Source of the DNA: an uncultured Pseudoxanthomonas sp.
GTDB lineage: Bacteria; Pseudomonadota; Gammaproteobacteria; Xanthomonadales; Xanthomonadaceae
Reading direction: 5' to 3'
DNA: 46,127 bases
Assembly: GCA_946886405.1 (NCBI GenBank)
Contig: CAMPIO010000020.1
Location: 1 to 46,127 of the forward strand
Every line of letters begins with the position of its first letter. Position 1 is the first letter of the stretch. Below, in pieces: positions 1 through 9,007 of this stretch. Under the pieces are notes generated by a model. That model did not search any database. It was given only the letters and a program-made list of their open reading frames with translations, and was not told the DNA's origin. The position numbers and the translations under genes are program-made.

Positions 1-607
<607 letters not shown>

Positions 608-653
608 GGGTAAGTCCTGTGTGCCGGCTTGCGCGCGGCGGTTCAATGGGAAT

Positions 654-1181
654 TCAGTGCGTCAGCGCCGACTGCAGGCGCGCCAGCTTGCCCTTCAGCG
701 AGCCGTCGATCACCACGCTGCCGGCATCGATCACGGCGCCGCCGATCAGCGATGCGTCGACGGCCGTCTCGACTTCGACCTCGCGGCCGAAGCGCTTCTT
801 CAATGCGGCCTTGATCACGTCCAGCTCGCCGGCCGGCAGCGTCGTGGCGGAGGTCACCTTCGCCTTGACGATGTGCTCGGCTTCGGCGCGCAGTTCCTCG
901 AACAGGCCGGCAATCTCCGGCAACTGGGGCAGGCGGCGCGCGTCGGCGAGGATGCCCAGGAAGCGGACGAACGTCTCACTCGCGCCCTCGGGCGCGAGCA
1001 GGGTCACCGCATCGGCGTGCAGCAGCTGCGGATTGGGCAGCAGCGCGGACACGCGCGGGTCCGCCGCGACGTGCGCGGCGAAACCCAGCGCCTGCGACCA
1101 GGCGGCGAAGTTGCCTTCGTCGCGCGCCGTCGCAAAGGCGGCGCGGGCGTAGGGGCGGGCGACAGTCAGGGCCTGGCTCAT
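654..1181 (-). CDS. atpH: F1 ATP synthase subunit delta
   Basis: Peripheral-stalk subunit that joins the top of F1 to the b subunits. The protein has 175 residues, the family's usual length. It starts [16 protein letters not shown], the conserved opening in which the RPYA(R/K)A segment contacts the alpha subunits. The C-terminal domain has the typical GGAVI...DGS pattern ([16 protein letters not shown]). It lies 17 bp after atpF and 46 bp before atpA in the same leftward operon. Confidence 0.96.
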   Translation of the reverse strand: MSQALTVARPYARAAFATARDEGNFAAWSQALGFAAHVAADPRVSALLPNPQLLHADAVTLLAPEGASETFVRFLGILADARRLPQLPEIAGLFEELRAEAEHIVKAKVTSATTLPAGELDVIKAALKKRFGREVEVETAVDASLIGGAVIDAGSVVIDGSLKGKLARLQSALTH

Positions 1182-1198
1182 CGATCAGATCGTCCGGA

Positions 1199-1669
1199 TC
1201 AGATTTCGGCGGCGAGTTCGTCGAGCAGCGCCTTGTGGGCGTTGGCATCGATCTCGCGCTTCAGCAGCTTCTCGGCACCGCTGACGGCCAGCGCGGACAC
1301 CTGCTTGCGCAAGTCCTCGCGGGCACGCGTGGCGGCGGCGTCGATCTCGGCTTCGGCCAGCGCCTTCTGGCGGTTGGCTTCGGCGATCGCATCGTTCTTG
1401 GCCGCATCGACGATCTGGTTGGCGCGCGCGTGGGCCTGGTCGATGATCTCGTTGGCCTTGACGCGGGCTTCCTTCAACGCCTCGTTGACCTTTTCCTGGG
1501 CCTGCGCCAGATCCTTCTGGCTGCGGTCGGCCGCAGCCAGGCCTTCGGCGATCTTTTGCTGGCGTTCTTCGATGGCAGCCAGCAGCGGCGGCCAGATTTT
1601 GGTCGCAATGATCCAGATCAGGCCGGCGAAGGCCAGCGCCTGGGCGAACAGAGTGAGATTGATATTCAT
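1199..1669 (-). CDS. atpF: F0 ATP synthase subunit b
   Basis: Membrane-anchored b subunit of the peripheral stalk. The chosen start is the ATG at 1667-1669 ([19 protein letters not shown]). A GTG 33 bp upstream would only add a basic stretch in front of the standard N terminus. The 156 residues match E. coli AtpF in length: one N-terminal transmembrane helix (about residues 5-25), then a long charged Ala/Glu/Arg-rich helix that forms the dimeric right-handed coiled coil, ending near residue 156. It sits between atpE and atpH in the operon. Confidence 0.96.
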   Translation of the reverse strand: MNINLTLFAQALAFAGLIWIIATKIWPPLLAAIEERQQKIAEGLAAADRSQKDLAQAQEKVNEALKEARVKANEIIDQAHARANQIVDAAKNDAIAEANRQKALAEAEIDAAATRAREDLRKQVSALAVSGAEKLLKREIDANAHKALLDELAAEI

Positions 1670-1774
1670 CGTAAACCTGCCGGTGATGAAGGGCCCGCGC
1701 ACATCGCGCCGGCCCAGCTACGCCTGGTGACTGACCGCGGGCGAACGCCCGTGGTCAGGCGTGCACGCGACGGA

Positions 1775-2089
<315 letters not shown>

Positions 2090-2139
2090 TTAAGTGCTTG
2101 AAAGGTGGATGGTAAAAGGCGAAACGGTGAAGCGGAAAC

Positions 2140-2937
2140 TCAGTGGCTGTCTTCCGACAGGCTCAGGTAGACGATCGACAGCATCATGAAGATGAAGGCC
2201 TGCAGCGGGATGACGAGCAGGTGGAACAGCATCCAGCCGAGGCCGAACGCGGCGCCGCCCAGCATGCCGACGATGCCCGCGCCGCCCAGCACCCAGATCA
2301 GCAGGAAGACGATTTCGCCGCCGAACATGTTGCCGAACAGTCGCATCGCCAGGGAGATGGGCTTGCTGACCCATTCGACGATGTTGAGGATCAGGTTGAA
2401 CGGCATCATCCACTTGCCGAACGGCGCCGTCAGGAATTCCTTGGCGAAACCGCCCAGCCCCTTGGAGCGGAAGGCGAACACCAGCATCAGGAAGAACACA
2501 CTGATCGACATGCCCAGCGTGGCATTGACGTCGGCGGTGGGCACCGGCTTCCAGTAGTGCACGCCCATCAGTTCGAGCGGCTTGGCGATGAAGTCTGCCG
2601 GGATCATCTTCAGCAGGTTCATCATCAGGATCCAGAAGAAGATGGTGATCGCGATGGGCGTCACCAGCTTGCTGGTCCCGTGGTAGGTGTCGCGGGCCTG
2701 CTTGTCGACGAACTCGAGCATGATCTCGACGAACGCCTGCCACTTGCCCGGCACGCCGGCGGTGGCCTTGCGGGTCGCCATCCAGAAAGCGAACACGATC
2801 AGCAACCCCATCAGCACGGCGGTCACGAAGGTGTCGACGTTGATCGTCCAGAAAGGACCTTCACCGCCCACCTGGGCCGTGAGGTTCTTCAGGTGATGCT
2901 GGATGTAGCTGGTGGGAGTAAGAGCCTCGCCCGCCAT
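2140..2937 (-). CDS. atpB: F0 ATP synthase subunit a
   Basis: Integral membrane stator subunit that forms the two proton half-channels beside the c ring. The 265-residue protein has five or six hydrophobic segments. The essential arginine is Arg199 in the conserved SLAMRLFGNMFGGE segment, with conserved polar residues in the last helix (LLVIPLQAFIFMMLSIVYL). It lies 24 bp downstream of atpI and 65 bp upstream of atpE in the leftward operon. Confidence 0.97.
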   Translation of the reverse strand: MAGEALTPTSYIQHHLKNLTAQVGGEGPFWTINVDTFVTAVLMGLLIVFAFWMATRKATAGVPGKWQAFVEIMLEFVDKQARDTYHGTSKLVTPIAITIFFWILMMNLLKMIPADFIAKPLELMGVHYWKPVPTADVNATLGMSISVFFLMLVFAFRSKGLGGFAKEFLTAPFGKWMMPFNLILNIVEWVSKPISLAMRLFGNMFGGEIVFLLIWVLGGAGIVGMLGGAAFGLGWMLFHLLVIPLQAFIFMMLSIVYLSLSEDSH

Positions 2938-2961
2938 GAGTCGGAAACCTTTCTAGTTGGG

Positions 2962-3333
2962 TTATCGCTGCTTGCCGGTCGCGACCAGCACCTGTGCCAC
3001 CAGTCCGGTGATCACGCCTGCCAGCAGAGGCAGCGGAGGCAGCTTGTAAAGCCCCGCGCCAACGACCAGCACACCGATCACCACGACCCACTTCACCACC
3101 ATCCCCGCGACCAGCCTCAGCACCGCCGAAACGGCCCCGAGTACGCCACCGCCGAAGGCCATCCAGGCCGCCAGCAGCGCGCCAGCCACGATCGCCAGTC
3201 CTCCGACAGCCGCCGCAACCGCCTGGGGCACGCCCCGGAGCAGGAACAGCACCGCGACCAGCAGTACCGCTGCCGTCTGCCAGACGGCGGCGCGCAACAC
3301 CAGCCGCCGGCCCGCAGCGACGGAATTCAGCAC
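2962..3333 (-). CDS. atpI: ATP synthase protein I (AtpI-like assembly factor)
   Basis: Small membrane protein of 123 residues with four hydrophobic segments (about residues 20-35, 40-60, 68-92 and 98-118). Its position as first gene of the atp operon, directly before atpB, identifies it as AtpI, which assists c-ring assembly and ion supply in other bacteria. Sequence conservation in this family is low, so the assignment rests on length, topology and synteny. A sigma70-type promoter lies about 55 bp upstream. Confidence 0.88.
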   Translation of the reverse strand: MLNSVAAGRRLVLRAAVWQTAAVLLVAVLFLLRGVPQAVAAAVGGLAIVAGALLAAWMAFGGGVLGAVSAVLRLVAGMVVKWVVVIGVLVVGAGLYKLPPLPLLAGVITGLVAQVLVATGKQR

Positions 3334-3393
3334 ACGAAAGCCCTACGGAATTGGCGGGGTACAAGGCGGTAAAGCGCCTCGCCGAGCCGCAAA

Positions 3394-3423
3394 AGTATAG
3401 CAGCGGGACAATTTCCGGGACAA
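3394..3423 (-). promoter_or_regulatory. Predicted sigma70 promoter of the atp operon
   Basis: Read leftward, a -35 element TTGTCC (3418-3423) is separated by 18 bp from a -10 element TATACT (3394-3399). Transcription would begin near 3387, giving a leader of roughly 55 nt before atpI. A second GGACAA copy at 3406-3411 repeats the -35 sequence. This is inferred from consensus match and position only. Confidence 0.6.
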
Positions 3424-3517
3424 CCGCCAAAGGTCGAAACCGTTCCCGGGTGCACGATCCGTGCCGCAAGCCTTGCGCCTGCTGCATGTAACCGTTTCCC
3501 CTGTTCATAATTTTCCC

Positions 3518-3647
3518 GCCGCTTTTCCGGAACTTTGCCGGAAACAGCCTGTCAGTCCCTGCAAGGCCTGCTGCTCAACTTCCTCGTCCGATGCTCCGCC
3601 ACAGGCCTTCCAGAAGCCCCGGCTGCCCGCGGGGCTTCTTCTTTTTT
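3518..3647 (+). ncRNA. Candidate small RNA divergent from the atp operon
   Basis: The + strand carries a complete intrinsic terminator here with no protein gene before it. Upstream are a hairpin TTTCCGG/CCGGAAA (3524-3530 with 3538-3544) and a second stem AAGGCCT/AGGCCTT (3563-3569 with 3603-3609). The second stem encloses a loop of about 33 nt that is rich in C and U (CTTCCTCGTCC). A -10-like CATAAT lies at 3506-3511 but the -35 is poor. The layout (5' hairpin, exposed C-rich loop, terminator) resembles trans-acting sRNAs. The boundaries are approximate and the identity is unknown. Confidence 0.45.
3613..3647 (+). terminator. Intrinsic terminator, rightward
   Basis: Stem GAAGCCCC/GGGGCTTC (3613-3620 with 3631-3638) followed by the tract TTCTTTTTT. 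It points rightward and has no coding sequence upstream on the + strand, which is the main argument for a small RNA here. The remaining 110 bp up to the next gene hold no other clear signal. Confidence 0.75.
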
Positions 3648-3760
3648 GCGGAACACATCCGCCCTTTTCGCGTCTTCGCGCCGCCGTCGTTCATGCAATT
3701 CACCCTATGACGACCACGAAACCATGACGGTTGAGTTCCCCCTCGCCGCATGGAGCGCCC

Positions 3761-4702
3761 ATGAACCGCCCCCACTCTCGCCCCACTCCCGTCTTCGTCT
3801 GCCTGCTCGCCTGCCTGCCTCTCGCCGGCGCAACCACGGCTGCGATGGCGCAGGACGTCGCCGATGACGCCCGTTTCGAAGTCCGGCTATCGGCCTTCAA
3901 TCCCGAAGCCAACATCCGCTTCGATGGCACCGGCGTCGCCACCGACGGCGAGCGCACGGAGGATTTGGCCGCCGCGGGCGGAATCGATTCGGATGGCCGC
4001 TGGCGGCCACGCGGCGAGTTCGCCTTCAACATGTCGCCACGCCAGTCACTGCGCCTGAACTACTACGACTACCGACGCGACCAGTCGTGGAACTTCGACG
4101 GTGACTGGGTCGATCCCGGCAACATTTTCGATGAAGTGGAGATTCCCGGCGAACCGGTGGAAATACCCGCCATCGACGTCGATGGCCGCCTCAGCTTCGA
4201 ACTGGCCAGCCTCAACTACGAATTCGCGGTCGTCGACACGCCGCGCTTCCAGTGGGGCCTTGGCGCCGGCATCACGCATGCGACGCTGGAAGCCCGGGGC
4301 ACGGGGACCAGCACGGGCACGGGCGATGTCGATCCGCAGTGGGAGTCGTTCCGCTGGAAGAAGGACGGCACGTCGCCCAACCTGCACACGCGCGTGGCCT
4401 GGGCAGCGACGGATCGCCTGCGCATCGAAGCACAGGCCCAGTACCTGGATACGCGTTGGGGCGACTTCATCGATGAGCGCGGCCACTTCGAGCGTGGCGG
4501 CCTGATCGTCGAGTACCTGGTGACCGAGCGACTCGGCATCCACGTGGGCTACGACTGGTTCCGCCTGAAGCTCAGCAACGACTACCGGGGTTCGTTCGAA
4601 GCGCCGGCCGAATCCGGCGTGGGCACGGTCGAGGTCGCTGGCAAGCTGACCGGGCAGTTCAAAGTGCACGGACCGATGGCGGGCGTGACCTTCCGGTTCT
4701 AA
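3761..4702 (+). CDS. Predicted outer-membrane beta-barrel protein, secreted
   Basis: A 313-residue protein with a Sec signal peptide (basic MNRPHSRP, hydrophobic core VFVCLLACLPLAG, likely cleavage after AMA before QD). The mature part alternates polar and aromatic residues as in beta strands (for example SLRLNYYDYRR, LGIHVGYDWFRLKL) and ends in a C-terminal Phe (AGVTFRF), the usual signal for BAM-dependent insertion. The ATG at 3761 is preferred because GGAG precedes it and the signal peptide begins there; a TTG 30 bp upstream is less likely. I do not recognise a specific function; about 12-14 strands are plausible. Confidence 0.8.
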   Translation: MNRPHSRPTPVFVCLLACLPLAGATTAAMAQDVADDARFEVRLSAFNPEANIRFDGTGVATDGERTEDLAAAGGIDSDGRWRPRGEFAFNMSPRQSLRLNYYDYRRDQSWNFDGDWVDPGNIFDEVEIPGEPVEIPAIDVDGRLSFELASLNYEFAVVDTPRFQWGLGAGITHATLEARGTGTSTGTGDVDPQWESFRWKKDGTSPNLHTRVAWAATDRLRIEAQAQYLDTRWGDFIDERGHFERGGLIVEYLVTERLGIHVGYDWFRLKLSNDYRGSFEAPAESGVGTVEVAGKLTGQFKVHGPMAGVTFRF

Positions 4703-4712
4703 CTGACCATAT

Positions 4713-4731
4713 CGATAGTCGCCGCTTATCG
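4713..4731. promoter_or_regulatory. Dyad upstream of the DUF2061 gene, possible OxyR-type site
   Basis: CGATA-N9-TATCG forms an inverted repeat about 20 bp before the -35 element of the promoter at 4751-4779. Read as the OxyR pattern (ATAG, 7 bp, CTAT and repeat), the first half (ATAG-N7-TTAT) fits and the second half only weakly. The regulator assignment is speculative. Confidence 0.25.
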
Positions 4732-4750
4732 TTTCCAGCAGAACGTTTCA

Positions 4751-4779
4751 TTGGACGACACGCGCGGGGCGCCCATACT
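4751..4779 (+). promoter_or_regulatory. Predicted sigma70 promoter of the DUF2061 gene
   Basis: TTGGAC (4751-4756), a spacer of exactly 17 bp, then CATACT (4774-4779). A start near 4786 would leave about a 22-nt leader containing the GGAG ribosome-binding site at 4798-4801. Confidence 0.6.
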
Positions 4780-4808
4780 TGAGACCAGTTCTCATCTGGA
4801 GCCCCGCC

Positions 4809-5012
4809 GTGAACAAGACCCTGAGCTTTGCGATGCTGCATTTCGCGGTCGCCTTCACCCTGGGGTACCTGTTCACCGGCAGCCTGCTGGTCGGTGGCGC
4901 ACTGGCACTGATCGAGCCGGCCTGCAACACGGTCGTCTTCCACTTCCATGAGAAGGTGTGGAAGCGGATCGAGGCACGCCGGGCGGCGAAGGCGATGCCG
5001 TTGCCGGCCTGA
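4809..5012 (+). CDS. DUF2061 family small membrane protein
   Basis: A 67-residue protein starting at a GTG (4809-4811) with GGAG at 4798-4801. An upstream in-frame TTG at 4779 would overlap the promoter and is rejected. It has two hydrophobic segments (SFAMLHFAVAFTLGYLFTG and LLVGGALALIEPACNTVVFHF) followed by HEKVWKRIEARR. The K(T/S)xSxxxxHFxVAFxxxYxxTG...EPxxNTxxxxxHExxW pattern is characteristic of DUF2061. The function of the family is unknown. It ends at a bidirectional terminator facing lpdA. Confidence 0.85.
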   Translation: MNKTLSFAMLHFAVAFTLGYLFTGSLLVGGALALIEPACNTVVFHFHEKVWKRIEARRAAKAMPLPA

Positions 5013-5036
5013 TCCGCCGCTCGATCCCAAGAAAAA

Positions 5037-5060
5037 GGCCGCGCTTCTGCGCGGCCTTTC
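5037..5060. terminator. Bidirectional intrinsic terminator
   Basis: Stem GGCCGCGC/GCGCGGCC (5037-5044 with 5049-5056) with a TTCT loop, preceded by AAAAA and followed by TTTCT. It can serve both the DUF2061 gene from the left and lpdA from the right. Confidence 0.8.
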
Positions 5061-5083
5061 TGCTTCCGCCATCCCGCGGCGGA

Positions 5084-7228
5084 TCACTTCTTCTTCGGGA
5101 TGTACAGGTCGGTGATGGTGCCTTCGTAGACCTCGGCCGCCATCGCCACCGATTCGCTGAGCGTCGGGTGCGGGTGGATGGTCGCGCCGATGTCGCCGGC
5201 TTCCGCGCCCATCTCGATCGCCAGTGCCAGTTCACTGATCAGGTCGCCCGCATGCACGCCGACGATGCCGGCGCCGATGATGCGATGGGTGTGTTCGTCG
5301 AAGATCAGCTTGGTCGAGCCTTCGCCGCGGCCGATGCCGACCGCACGCGCCGACGCCACCCACGGGAACTTGCCCACGCCGATCTTCAGGCCCTTGGCCT
5401 TGGCTTCGGTCTCGGTCACGCCGACCCACGCGATTTCCGGATCGGTATAGGCCACGGACGGAATCACGCGGGCCACCCACTCCTTCTTCTCGCCGGCCGC
5501 CACTTCTGCGGCCAGCTTGCCTTCGTGCGTGGCCTTGTGCGCCAGCATCGGCTGGCCCACCAGGTCGCCGATGGCGAAGATGTGCGGCACGTTGGTACGC
5601 ATCTGCGCATCCACGGGAACGAAGCCGCGATCGGTGACGGTGACGCCGGCCTTGTCGGCATCGAGCTTGCCGCCGTTGGGCGAACGGCCCACGGCCACCA
5701 GCACGCGATCGAACGTCCCCGACTCCAGTTCCGGCTTCTGGCCTTCGGTGGCGCTTTCGAAGCCGACGGTGATGCCCTTCTTCGACGCCTCGACCTTGGC
5801 CGCCTTGGTCTTCAACTGGACGATCACGCCCTGCTTCTTCAGGCGGTCGGCCAGCGGCTTCACCAGGTCCTTGTCGGCGCCCGGCATCAGCTGGTCCATG
5901 AACTCGACGACGGTGACTTCGGCGCCCAGCGCGCGGTACACGGTGGCCATCTCCAGGCCGATGATGCCGCCGCCGACGACGAGCAGCTTCTTCGGCACGT
6001 CGGCCAGCTGCAGGGCATCGGTGGAATCCATCACGCGCGGGTCGTCCCACGGGAAGTTCGGCAGCTTCACCGCCTGCGAACCGGCGGCGATGATGCACTG
6101 TTCGAAGCGCAGCAGCTGGGTCTTGCCGTCGCTGCCGGTGATCTCCAGTTCGTTCGGCGAGACGAACTTCGCCACACCGGTCACCGTGCGCACCTTGCGC
6201 TGCTTGGCCATGCCGGCCAGGCCCTTGGTGAACTGGCCGACCACCTTGTCCTGCTTGAAGCCGCGCAGCTTGTCGATGTCGATCTTCGGCTTGCCGAAGC
6301 TGATGCCGATGTCGTCGGAATGCGACGCCTCGTCGATCAAGGCCGCCGCATGCAGCAACGCCTTGGACGGAATGCAGCCGACATTGAGGCAGACGCCGCC
6401 GAGGGTTTCGTAGCGCTCGACCAGCACGGTATCCAGGCCGAGGTCGGCGGCGCGGAACGCTGCGGTGTAGCCGCCCGGACCGGAACCGATCACGACGATG
6501 CGGCATTCGATGTCGGCGGTCTTGCCGGTGCCCAGCGCGGGCTTCGGTGCCGACGTCGCGGGCGTCGCAGGCGCGGCCGGTGACGCGGCGACCGGTGCAG
6601 GCTTCGCGGCGGGCGCGGACGCCGCACCCTCGCCTTCGAGGATCGCGACCAGGCTGCCTTCCGCCAGCGAGTCGCCGAGCTTCACCTTGATTTCCTTCAC
6701 TACGCCGGCGGCAGGCGACGGTACTTCCATCGTCGCCTTGTCCGATTCCAGCATGACCAGGCCCTGATCCTTCTTCACTGTGTCGCCGACGGCGACCAGG
6801 ATCTCGATGACCGGCACGCCGTCGTAATCACCGATGTCGGGCACCTTGGCCTCGATCAGGCCGCCGCCACCGGACGGCGCGGGTGCTGCGGCCGGTGCCG
6901 CGGGAGCGGGCGCCGACGCGGCAGGCGCGGCCGGTGCGGTAGCAGGCTTGGCGGGAGCTGCCGGCACAGGCGCGGATGCCACGGCGCCTTCCGCTTCCAG
7001 CACGGCCACCACGCTGCCTTCGGACAACGCGTCGCCCAGCTTGACCTTGAGTTCCTTCACCACGCCGGCGGCCGAGGACGGCACTTCCAGCGTGGCCTTG
7101 TCCGACTCCAGCGTGACCAGGCCCTGGTCCTTCTTCACCGTGTCGCCGACGGCGACCAGGATTTCGATGACCGGCACATCGCTGTAATCGCCGATATCAG
7201 GGACTTTGACTTCGATCGTGTTCGCCAT
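5084..7228 (-). CDS. lpdA: Dihydrolipoamide dehydrogenase (E3) with two N-terminal lipoyl domains
   Basis: FAD enzyme that reoxidises dihydrolipoyl groups of the pyruvate dehydrogenase complex using NAD+. The 714 residues comprise lipoyl domain 1 (about 4-80, Lys44 in ESDKATLEV), an Ala/Pro linker, lipoyl domain 2 (about 124-200, Lys164), a second Ala/Pro linker, and E3 from about 240. E3 has the FAD motif GSGPGG (248-253), the redox disulfide Cys280/Cys285 (GGVCLNVGC), an NAD motif GGGIIG, and the C-terminal HPHPTLSE with the active His-Glu pair. Classical E3 has about 475 residues and no lipoyl domain; hybrids with one or two occur in several proteobacteria. It follows aceF in the same direction, across a REP hairpin. 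No aceE is nearby. Confidence 0.96.
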   Translation of the reverse strand: MANTIEVKVPDIGDYSDVPVIEILVAVGDTVKKDQGLVTLESDKATLEVPSSAAGVVKELKVKLGDALSEGSVVAVLEAEGAVASAPVPAAPAKPATAPAAPAASAPAPAAPAAAPAPSGGGGLIEAKVPDIGDYDGVPVIEILVAVGDTVKKDQGLVMLESDKATMEVPSPAAGVVKEIKVKLGDSLAEGSLVAILEGEGAASAPAAKPAPVAASPAAPATPATSAPKPALGTGKTADIECRIVVIGSGPGGYTAAFRAADLGLDTVLVERYETLGGVCLNVGCIPSKALLHAAALIDEASHSDDIGISFGKPKIDIDKLRGFKQDKVVGQFTKGLAGMAKQRKVRTVTGVAKFVSPNELEITGSDGKTQLLRFEQCIIAAGSQAVKLPNFPWDDPRVMDSTDALQLADVPKKLLVVGGGIIGLEMATVYRALGAEVTVVEFMDQLMPGADKDLVKPLADRLKKQGVIVQLKTKAAKVEASKKGITVGFESATEGQKPELESGTFDRVLVAVGRSPNGGKLDADKAGVTVTDRGFVPVDAQMRTNVPHIFAIGDLVGQPMLAHKATHEGKLAAEVAAGEKKEWVARVIPSVAYTDPEIAWVGVTETEAKAKGLKIGVGKFPWVASARAVGIGRGEGSTKLIFDEHTHRIIGAGIVGVHAGDLISELALAIEMGAEAGDIGATIHPHPTLSESVAMAAEVYEGTITDLYIPKKK

Positions 7229-7240
7229 ACCACTCTCTTT

Positions 7241-7302
7241 CGTAGGGTGGGCCTTGGCCCACCGTGGTGTGTTCGGGTCGGTGGGCCAGGGCCCACCCTA
7301 CG
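7241..7302. repeat. GTAG-headed inverted REP pair (REPIN-like), family A
   Basis: Arms at 7241-7263 and 7280-7302 are inverted copies with one mismatch in 23 positions, separated by 16 nt. Each arm is itself a hairpin (GGTGGGCC-TT-GGCCCACC in the left arm) headed by GTAG. It occupies almost the whole gap between aceF and lpdA and may lower or protect readthrough mRNA between E2 and E3. Confidence 0.85.
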
Positions 7303-7305
7303 GAC

Positions 7306-8733
7306 TTACAGCAGCACGCGGCGCATGTCGCCGAGCAGTTGGGCGAGATAGGCGGTGAAGCGTGCGGCGGCAGCGCCGTCGATCACGCGGTGGTCGTAGC
7401 TCAGCGACAGCGGCAGCATCAGGCGCGGCTGGAACTGCGTGCCATCCCAGACCGGCTGGATCGAGGACTTGGACACGCCGAGGATCGCCACTTCCGGTGC
7501 GTTGACGATGGGCGTGAACGCCACGCCGCCGATGCCGCCCAGCGAGGAGATCGAGAAGCAGCCGCCAGACATCTCGGCCGGGCCGAGCTTGCCGTCGCGC
7601 GCCTTCTTCGCCAGTTCGCCGCTTTCCTGCGCGATCTCGTTGACGCCTTTCTTGTCGACGTCGCGCACCACCGGCACGACCAGGCCGTTCGGCGTGTCCG
7701 CAGCGAAGCCGACGTGGAAATACTTCTTCAGCGTGAGGTTCTCGCCGCTGGCATCGAGCGAGGCGTTGAAGTCGGGGAACTTCTTGAGTGCCGAGACGCT
7801 GGCCTTCATCAGGAAGGCCAGCATGGTCAGCTTGATGCCGGCCTTCTCGTTTTCCTTGTTCAGCGCCACGCGCAGCGCTTCCAGGTCGGTGATGTCGGCG
7901 TGGTCGTGCTGGGTGACGTGCGGGATCATCGCCCAGTTGCGCGCCAGGTTGGCGCCGGAGATCTTCTTGATGCGCGACAGCGCGACGACTTCGGTCTCGC
8001 CGAACTTGCTGAAGTCGACCTTCGGCCACGGCAGCAGATTGAGCCCGCCACCGGCAGCGGCCGGTGCGCCTGTGGTCGCCGGCGCGGCCACGCCGCCTGC
8101 CAGCGCGCCCTTGACGTACTTCTGCACGTCTTCCTTGCTGATGCGGCCGGCGCGCTCGCTGCCCTTCACCTGGTGGAGGTCCACGCCCAGTTCGCGCGCG
8201 AACAGGCGGACGGCCGGACTGGCATAGGCCACTTTCTCCGGCAGCACGCGATCGGCGTTGAATTCCACCGGCGGAGTGCGCGGCGGCGAGGCTTCCGGAT
8301 CGATGCCCGGCTTGTCGTCCAGCACGCGCGAGGCGGCGGGGACCGCGGCCGGTGCGGCGCGCTCCTGCGCGATCTCGCGCTGGGCAATCTTGTCCGGTGT
8401 CGCGGACGCTGCAACCGGCTCGACCTGGGTGCCGGTTTCGGCGGCGGCGGTCGGCGCGGGAGCAGCAGCGGGCTTGGCCTCGGCAGCGCCTTCGCTGACT
8501 TCGATCAGCGCGACGACGGCGCCTTCGGCGATCTCGTCGCCCAGCTTGACCTTGATCTCCTTCACTACGCCGGCAAACGGTGACGGCACTTCCATCGTCG
8601 CCTTGTCGGATTCCAGCGTGACCAGGCCCTGGTCTTTCTTCACCGTGTCGCCCACGGCCACCAGGATCTCGATCACCGGTACGCCGTCGTAGTCACCGAT
8701 GTCGGGGACCTTGGCTTCCTTGATGTCGGACAT
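7306..8733 (-). CDS. aceF: Dihydrolipoamide acetyltransferase, E2 of pyruvate dehydrogenase
   Basis: Core acetyltransferase that transfers the acetyl group from lipoamide to CoA. The 475 residues hold one lipoyl domain (about 4-80, Lys44), an Ala/Pro/Glu linker, a peripheral subunit-binding domain (about 168-206, ASPAVRLFARELGVDL...GRISKEDV), and the catalytic domain from about 245. The catalytic His is in DHRVIDG, about residues 447-453. E. coli E2 has three lipoyl domains; here E2 has one and E3 brings two more. GGAG lies just upstream of the ATG. aceE is not adjacent: the next gene upstream is divergent, with a 274-bp gap in which I see no clear promoter. Confidence 0.96.
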   Translation of the reverse strand: MSDIKEAKVPDIGDYDGVPVIEILVAVGDTVKKDQGLVTLESDKATMEVPSPFAGVVKEIKVKLGDEIAEGAVVALIEVSEGAAEAKPAAAPAPTAAAETGTQVEPVAASATPDKIAQREIAQERAAPAAVPAASRVLDDKPGIDPEASPPRTPPVEFNADRVLPEKVAYASPAVRLFARELGVDLHQVKGSERAGRISKEDVQKYVKGALAGGVAAPATTGAPAAAGGGLNLLPWPKVDFSKFGETEVVALSRIKKISGANLARNWAMIPHVTQHDHADITDLEALRVALNKENEKAGIKLTMLAFLMKASVSALKKFPDFNASLDASGENLTLKKYFHVGFAADTPNGLVVPVVRDVDKKGVNEIAQESGELAKKARDGKLGPAEMSGGCFSISSLGGIGGVAFTPIVNAPEVAILGVSKSSIQPVWDGTQFQPRLMLPLSLSYDHRVIDGAAAARFTAYLAQLLGDMRRVLL

Positions 8734-9007
8734 GGCGTTACTCCGGTGCGGGCGTGAAGAAAGGAACCCCTATTGTGTCCGCAGTGGCGCGATGCGCCAA
8801 CCATTCCTTGGTGTTAATTGCTGTCCCTGAGGGACATCGCACCCCACATCGCGCGCAGTGGTATCCCTTTGGTCGGACCCCGCTGCGTGCCGACGGCGGG
8901 CATACGCAACCGCATTGTTCATCCGACGCGCGCGCACGCTCGTATCTGGATACGGCGTTCACAGGCCCCCGCCTAGCATCGCCGCCCATCCGTTCGAGGA
9001 GGTTCCC

